Below, piece by piece: positions 42,101 through 51,300 of a stretch of DNA of 64,000 bases. The notes beneath the pieces are model-generated. The model saw only the letters and a program-made list of their open reading frames with translations, did not search any database and was not told where the DNA came from. The translations under genes and the position numbers were made by a program. Source of the DNA: Patagioenas fasciata (lineage: Eukaryota; Chordata; Aves; Columbiformes; Columbidae); assembly GCF_037038585.1 (NCBI RefSeq), contig NC_092521.1, positions 54,072,398-54,136,397 on the forward strand, written 5' to 3'. Every line of letters begins with the position of its first letter. The stretch's first letter is position 1.

Positions 42101-45100
42101 AACAAACATACCTCTCCATGCTCCAGGGGAACTAGTCTGGAATAATAGGAGGTACAGATCACTTCATCATCTCTCTTGTAAGTTGGTGGCCCAATTCTTG
42201 GTGTAATATTATAACGAGTTAAACATTCGGTATCACTAATTGCATAGTACTGCCATGGTTTGAACTCTGTGCCATCTATGGAACGTTCCAAAATCCAGTT
42301 TCCAGGTCGCGGAGCATTAGCAGCTTTGATAATGACATATGCAACTTGAAAGATCTAAAAAAATGCAAGAATAAAAATTAAACAATTATGCTGTAAAAGA
42401 CCACTAGAGGCCAACTGGGTACTAAAATTTTAAAAGCAGTATATTGTTCACATGAGGAGAGGGTAAAATTTTGTGCAGTGACTCTGGCTAAAATTTTTGC
42501 ACAAACTCTTGATAAGGCCAGTCTAACCTTTCACTAATAGAAATATGCATCATTTTTGTCAAAAGTCTGAACATTACAAGAAAATGTTTATGTGACTAAA
42601 ACAAAGATCAAATGTACTCAGTGCATCATCCTGTATTAACATAATAGCTGAAATCTATATCTACATGGTACATTTCAGGATCACCTGGGTATAACATTCT
42701 TTCTATGGGAAATGTGCTATTTATCTTTTCTGAACAACTGAGGGCTTCAAAGAAGTGGGTGGTGGTTTTTTTTGTTTTGTTTTTTTTTTTTTTGCAAAAC
42801 AGCTGCAGCCCAAACAACTCTTTGTTTCACATTTTAGATGGGAGTTTAATCCTCTCAGTAACAGCATTTCTGACAAGCTTTTTACAGCCTATATTAAAAA
42901 TCTCTGTGCATTCCATTTTCATTCTGTGTTAAACTTATTTAAGCAGAAGACTATTTACAGACCGTGCTGAAAACACAGAGATCAATAAGATTAATGTGGC
43001 AAATATAAGCATGATAACCTTATTTAAGAACAGTAGCTCTTCTAAGATGTACACTCTCTAAGCTACACAGCTATCTTGACTATTTAACAATCCTGAGTCT
43101 AAAGTGAAATCTTCATCCACACAACAGCACTGTTCAGCACTTCTGTAAGTAGGCAAGGCCGTAATTAAGCTAACATCACCTTCTAAATCACCTTGTCATG
43201 GCAGCTAGATAACCTGCACTGGCCCCCAACTAGCTACAGCGTTAGAGACTAACACTAAAGTGCACTTAATGCAAAGCTACTCTGTTCTTCTTTACCTAAT
43301 ACCCACTACATCACTTCACTGAGAAAGGCTGTCTTTGCAAATTGATAAGACTTCTTAATAGGAGTTTATGTTCTACATGCAGTATAGTATCAAGTCACAT
43401 TTAGATGAAAGAAAAATGCCGTGTTATTCAACCAGTTCAGAGGCCTGTACTCTCACATGAGCAGACTGCCTGGTTGGTTGGTATAGTCATCAGAATTCCC
43501 GTCTCCATGTGCAGTTTTAATTTGTTGAGCTCCAATTTGGCCACAATCAGTTTTCAGACATTTTCAATTCAATTTTTTTTGGTGCAATACAGATTAAAGC
43601 CAGAGCAAGAAGAGTACTTGACACAAAAGCAAATTTTGATTTTGTCAAATGGGGAAATAAACACACAGAGATAAATAGTAAGTGCATTGTGTGTGCAACT
43701 CAGGAAAGTACTTCTTAAATAAAACATTCTTTACATGAACAGAGATTTGCTTAGGAGATCTTGCAGACATGAAAACAAAAAAAATTGGTGATACTTATCT
43801 TCAAATTCCGACTTACTAGATCTAATACCTCAAAAAAGTCAAACTCACAGTTTTGATTAAAATCAGATGTAACTTAAAACATGATACACACTTGGTCTGA
43901 TTTTCTTTTCAGGCACTCCAGTTTTATCCTTTGAGACATAGAGCACATTCAAACAGAATATTTCCAGTTGTTCCAATAAACATGAAAATTTACACAAACA
44001 GAGCATTTCAGCAATGTAAACAAAAAAAGAAGCCAGCTCACTGTTTGGTCACAGACTTACAGCTGTAGAAAAATTAATTCTCTGGGATCTGTGAATCCTC
44101 TGTTATTCAACACAATCTTAAAATTTGATCAAAGTAAATTGAATGCCAGGAATTACAATCCAGCTTTCATGAAGAGAAGAGCCGCTTTTAAATACAACAT
44201 CATGTTAACAAGCTCCAACTGACAAAAAATGCTAAAACACATGCTTTTAAAGGAAAAATAACAGAATTCAGGCAGAATCCAATTCAAGCAACTGTATTCC
44301 CTAAATACAAACCTGGATTTCCTTGATGCAGTAGCTGAGTTATACACCTGTTTCACACTGAGTCATGCATAAGCAGAATCTGGGGTATTGTCATTTCAGT
44401 ACCCCTAACCTGAAGACACTTGTATGTGACAAGCATCACTTGTGTGATTGTTTTCTCCATCACAGAACTGCAGAAAACTATTAGAACTAGGGAAGTTTTA
44501 TTGACTGAGCTTAGTAACTGCTCTGTGTCTCCAAGTGCCTTTGAAGTCAATTATCTCCCTCAAATGCATAAAAGATGCAAAACTGGATCCCCAATTTTCT
44601 TCCAATGTCATGGTAGAAATTTTTCCTCAAAAACTTTTAGATATGTTTTATTTATATATTTTTCCTCTCTGCTTGCTGTCATCAACTAAACTACTTCCCT
44701 ACTTATTACACAGTCGGCTGAACAACAAATGATCTACTTTTGATTACATTGAGATTTTTCAAGACCCATTATAGTCTGCAGCTGATGTAGCTAGTTTTAA
44801 ATCCAGCTCCAACTAGTAACAATGAGCTACCCTTCATCACAAGCTAACTGCTGCCACTGCTGCAGAAATAAAAGATTTTTAACAATGCAAGTTAAATTTA
44901 TTTTAAATATCAAGTTTCTTGGTGAGGACAAAGTGAAAAGCTAGTAAGATAAAAATTTTCACAGCAACTGTGCATATATCCAATGCAAAACTGAATAAAT
45001 TGTTTTCAAATCATCATTTTTTCCAGAAAAATAGCCATGTTTGATACTCAAGACATCAAGGGTTTGATTTTTCCTGAACGCCTACAGTTTACCAACAGCT

Positions 45101-45257
45101 GAAATTAAGATATCTGACACTATGAAACCAAAGGAGGCATTCAAAAATGAGTGAATGGTTCTATAAACCTTTAAAGTATGCACAGTGTAGAAAACCATTG
45201 TCTTTTCTCCCAGATTCTCTCAAGTCTCTTCCATACACACACAGAAAAATACTTCAT

Positions 45258-45311
<54 letters not shown>

Positions 45312-48300
45312 TCCACAGGATAATGAATATCAGCAACACCAGGAGAATTTGTCAGCCCTTGAAATAATACACATTAAACACAGAAATAAAAGGATTTTGT
45401 GTAAATGCTCCTGGAGTCAAGAAGTCACAAGAGAACCTATCAGTAGGAGTTACATCCTTCAGGGATTAAAATCCCCAACAAGGGAATGAATCTGGAGGAA
45501 GGAATTAAGGTGTTCCCAGTGTTTGCAGATGAAGATGTTTTAAGGAACGTCTGCAGATAAGGGCTTTGCAGACCTCACAGCCTCTGCAACTCAAAAATCG
45601 ATCAGAACTAGGAACTCCATGTAACACAGGCTGATTTTCCACATCGTCAGAGCACTTCTTTACACATTTTTCTTTGTATAAGTTCCTCAGGTTTGAACAC
45701 GACCAAAGGCAGTTTCTTAACACTTCCATATCCTTTCAGTGTCCACCAACCAGCCATGTGATAAACTAGAGCTATGTGGCTAGAGCTAATGATTTGTGCA
45801 CTTCAGTTTGACTGTATAGCTTCCCTAGAACTCATTTCCTTATTGAGCTACAAGGGTAAAAAGGACAAGCCAAAGCAAGTTAGTAATTCCCAAGCAGCCA
45901 TAGATTAAAAGTGTCATTTTACAGGCATTTCAGTCTCAACTGTAAAGACCAGCCAAATAAACTTGTACTGAAGAACCTCTTCTTTGCAGCAGCAATGCCA
46001 AAGTAACAAGGCACTTGTGCTTTATTTAGCCTTTCTGATGACCTTGTTTCCCTGAATGCAGATCCAGCAACACCAAGTACATTATTCTTGAAACAGATTT
46101 ATAAATGAACCCTTCTCTCAGTTCATCAGGAAATTTTGCCCTTTTTTTTGGCTCAAGACTGTAAACTCAGCTATCAGTGGCCCCATAGCAGACACTAGCC
46201 ACAAATCCCCATTTCCAAGGAGCGTGGTCAGTGCTCTGCAGTCCACACAGATACATGCCCTGGCAAGCACAGTTATCCTAGTAGTCTTTTTGGATTAAAA
46301 CTCCCAGTTATACTTTCCAATTTGCACAAAAGGAAGTAACAATAAGGTAAGATTTCATCTTTTCATATCTATGAGTATTTGAGCCCCAGGCTTCAAAAGT
46401 GAAAAGTTAAAGAGAAAGGTGAGTCACAACACTTTTTCCTAAATTTCGGAAAGGTTTAACCTAGTAAGAACTGAGGTACCAACTGCTACTTCAAATCTAC
46501 ACCCCAATTCAAATCTAAACTCTACCTAACCTTGAAAAAAGCTGAAAGGAGGATATGATTTTAGGGCCTCAGGATCACTTTCAGTGTTCTATTGCACCCC
46601 TTACTGAAATCACACAGGCATAATGTGAACTGTATAATGCAGAAGACTGCAAAATGAATAAGCCTGGAGGAATGCAAGGGTCTTGGCAGACTAGGTCCTC
46701 CTGGTTTTCTAAATTCAGCTAAATATTTCCTTCAGGATGACTGCAGAAAGGGAATTGAAAGAACAGCTAAATATGCTTTTCAAAATAGCGTGACAAGTAC
46801 TGAGTTGAAAATGTTTACTACAACTAACATTACTCCACATTTTAAGCAAAACTGGAAAATCCATTCTGTTCAGTGTTGCCAACACATATAAACCTGGTTA
46901 ACAGAAAAGCCTCTTTCTCTCGGATTTCATTTTACTGTCCAAAAAGCCTAAAATTAATCTGTGCAAACTGAGTAGAAGACTACATGAAGGGATATTCTGA
47001 ATATCAGCCTATATTGTTCACAGAATTGTTTCTTAAAGGGATAGAGACTGTGAGGCCTAGCAATTGCTTGCAACACTTTCCTCCGAGGAACCTGTAATGT
47101 TAGAAGTCAAAAATAAACTAAACCCAGTAGAATTTCTAGTTTCCTGAATTATCTTTTCTCTAAGATTTTCATTATTTTTGTGTGACCATTGTTTTGGAAT
47201 AGAAGAAAAATTCATTTTACTCGAGAAGCGTATTGTAAGACAGCAGAGATGAGCACTGAATCTTGCATCATAAGTTTTACAGAGCCATTAAAGGCTTTTA
47301 AGGAAGTTTGTCACATACAATAAATTAGCACTGGTCCAGTGAAGTCAAAAGAATAGTATCTCTTTACATCAGCAAGGCATTTTTCCTTACAGAAATCTCT
47401 TCTTGCCTGTTGATTTCAAGACAAAAGCTCTGTACAAATTATATTATAATATTTACATTATTTTTTACTTCTTTAATAGCAGAAACTACAAATTACTCTG
47501 AGTGGTAATCCGGTACTCACAAAATATTAATGAGCTACAACTTAATCAGAAGTGTTTTCTCAGCTCTCCAAGAACAACTGGTCTTGCTTTACAGTTCAAG
47601 AACTTTGTCATACATTGTGCCTTTCTGCTACACCTAATACGAAGCACCCTTAAATACCTTTAAAGTCTGAAGCATGGTAATAAAACTGAGGAATATAGTC
47701 TTAATTTAATGGTGTGGCAGATAAATATTTTACAGTTGGTCCAAGCAAACTGCTGACATTTATAATATTCAGCATTTATTATAATTCACTATAATTTCAC
47801 AAAGCAGCTGTTCAGAGGAGCCAAATTCAGGCAAAATGACATTTTTATCTAGAACTCCTGCTGTGCATTCTGTTTCTATAGAATTGCCAGTGGAGGATCT
47901 GCAAGGTCATAAATCAAATTTTGGTATCTTGTACATCAATACTACACCTCATTGCTAAACTACTCTTTCCCTAGTTCTGAATCTTTGTCACACATTTAAT
48001 GGAAAAGGCAGCGGGAAGTGGAAAAGAAAGACTATCATATATTTGGGTCCTGGAAAGACTGACAGGCACAACAGAATACATGTACTTAGTTGTTACGATG
48101 CATGTAAGCTAAAAAAAAAAATCATGACATACCCATTGGGTACCCTTACAAAATGCAGTTTCAATACTGATTTTACTAGCCAGCCCTCTTAAGATTCCAT
48201 CCAACTGCTCTTCCATCCATCTGGTTTAGACTAAATAAACTAAGTGCAAGGCAGAATATTAGTTGAAAGAATATCCTCTGCTCCCTCTGACTTTTGAGCC

Positions 48301-51300
48301 AAGCTATGAATACAGCCAAATACAGGCCACAGATTTTATCCAGAAACTTCACCTAGGGTAAATTGGAGTGGAGTCAGTTTTCACCAGCTAAGGGAATATT
48401 CCCCATATTTGCCAGCCAAGGCCATGTTCCAGTCCTCACCAATCCAACTGCTGGATTATATCTCCCAGATGTACATTGGTAACAATCCCAAGAAACAATT
48501 AATTCCTCTTACTGATAGAACTTCCAGTATTTACTCAAAAAAAAAAAAAAAGCCCAGATTGTCATTCTTCACATCACAAAAGGTTGTCAGGGAAAGTTAG
48601 AGGACATATTTACTTTAATACACTACTTGACATATTTAATCTACACAGCTTGAAATGTAATAAAAAGTACCTATGCTAAAGATTTGCTGCAACACATATA
48701 ATTACAGGTACTGACTTTCAAGAATACTTTTAAAGGTCCTAGAAGAGTATTTTAATTCATTCTTAAGCAAATTCATGGAGTGAACAGTTACTAAAATCAA
48801 TAAGGTTCTTCATACACTTTTCTTTTGTTACTCTTTACTTGTGCTGACTCGCTTAAAGTAAGCACACCAAGTTGGCTCTAATAATTTATTGACTTCAAGC
48901 AATTTCCATTAACCAAATCCTTTCTCACAGAGCAGTAATTTACATTCAGTTTGCATAGCCCTAGATGCCTTCTTTCTCTCTCAAACTCTCAAAGGAGAAC
49001 ACAGAAGAAAGGCCCCTTGGGGGAAACTTTTCATATCAAATTAGTTAAACTGAGCGTGGGTCAGGAGAGGAAATCTATGTATTTGGTGAAACATCAACAA
49101 CACTAAGGCTAGAGAAGAAAAGATTTAGAGGGCAGCTCAGCTGGTCTATTTCCAAAGCAAAAATGTTCTAGGAGGATAAAAACTAAGGCATTCTCTCCTC
49201 CTTCATTTTTTCTTCCTGTTTGTCCATTTACAAACCAAACACAAAGTCAACTCCTCAAACAACAATAAAGTCCAATCAATTCAAACCTCCTGTCACTGAC
49301 AAAAGATACCCTGTGATTATTTTCCTAACAGTTCTGCTTTCTAATTAAAGAGCAAACTAGACAGTTGTTTAAACTATGCTTCAATTTAAAACAAAGTTAA
49401 ACCTTCTGTTTTAATCTTTAAAATAACTTTCAAGCGGGATCTAGAGATCTTGGAAAAGCTTGTTATCAACTGTACACCCCAAGTACACATATCTTAGTAA
49501 CAAAGCTTCCAGAGTTTGGAAGCAGCCTCATATTAATAATGGATTGTTGAGCTAAGATTTTCAAACAGACAGCCCAACACGTAGATCTGTTCAAAGCAAA
49601 ACAACAACAAAAAGCCAAGAAAAACACATTTTCTTCAGAAATGATTTTGTTCTTTCTTGGAGCAGGGTAGGAGACTTCTGATTCCTCCACAACTAACAGA
49701 CAAATTAGCAAATGCTCTCTACAGTTTAGAAGCCGCCTGACTAACGATGATGAATCCCTCCAAGCTTTGCCATAAAGTGTCAAAACAGAGAAATCCTCTT
49801 CTGCCCAGAGAGTTCCAGCTTCCCCAGAGTCAAAAATCACTGCTGCAGTGATTTAATCCCTAGCTCTTCAGAACAACCGACAGCAAATGTTCATAGAAGA
49901 TATAATATACAAGATTTCTTATCAGTGCTCCTTCCAACACGATGGTGATCAGAATCAGCCAGAAGAGAAGCACAGAAAGTGGCAAATCAACTTTTCTTTC
50001 AGCAACACTAACTTTGTCTCATTTTATGTGTGTTTTGCTTTCTAGTCCTGAAGTATATGCCTCAACTGAGAAAAGTCCATGTTTCCAGGGTTCTGGAGAT
50101 CATGCAATTTAACTTTCTGACACTTTACACTGAAATCTGATCATTACATTGCATTAACACGTTCACATGTTTAACAAAAATATGCAAAAATACTGAGAAA
50201 TTCAAACAGAAGAGTTTAACATGAGATCAGCTGTGAGACAATTGATGTGAATACAACAATCCTCTAGGCACTTAGCTTTCTCCCCTCCTATGGATCAAAA
50301 GAGTTCATATTTGGAAGCATATTGTGCTCTTGTTTTCTTATAGTAAATGTCAAATGTTTCTATCATGTCCTACTCCAAATTAGTTACTCCTTTACTAAGA
50401 AACAGTGCCATCATCTAGTGACAGGCTGATAGTTATAGTCAAACAAAAACAGATGCATCCTCACATGTAAAATCTGCACTTATGACAATACCCTGAAAAC
50501 ACTGTTTTCTGCTTGAAAATAAGTCTGTGATAACCCAGACTTCAAATAACCTGCATGAAATCCAAGGTGGAGGAAAATATCAGAGGACTGCTGGGGAAAA
50601 GACAGCAGGGTCAGGCAAAGGAAGGTTAGCAAAATAGAAGGAATGACTGTGTAAATACTCTCATCCACACATATGCAACTGTTACTGTGCCATGAATGAA
50701 ACACAGTAGCCAGCCACATATTTGCTTACAATCATAGTCACTTCCACTCTAGTCTGATAGGAATGAAATCTCCAAGATATTCCAGAACAATTGAAAACCA
50801 CATTTGTTTAAAGTCATACTAGCTTTAACTTTCCATGTTTTAACTATGTGCTACTAAATGGCAAACTGCTAAATATCCCACCATCTACACACAGAACAAC
50901 TGCCATTAATTGCATTGGCTTCTATCTTACATACAATAAATGACACTCACCTAAACATTACTTACCTGCCTTAAATCCAAGGTGATGGTGACCCAGTGGT
51001 ATTGCCTCCCATTCTGAATGCTGGGACTTTGCCACCAGTTATTGGTACCATCGATTGCACTGGAAATAGGGTGCTGCTCTGTTTTAAAGCAAAAAAATTC
51101 AAAATCTCTTGAAAATATATCTCTCTGCATTTTCTCTGACCCAGCACGTTTATTTCACACTGAGCACAATTCTTCTTGGCATAAAGTAAAAGCTGAAATC
51201 TGCCCCCACACAAAAAGGCTGTCATCGGACTCCATGGTGCTTAACAGTGGCTTATGGTGCCCACACTTTCTGTCAACCCCTTGCTCAAAGTTAGTTTCAC

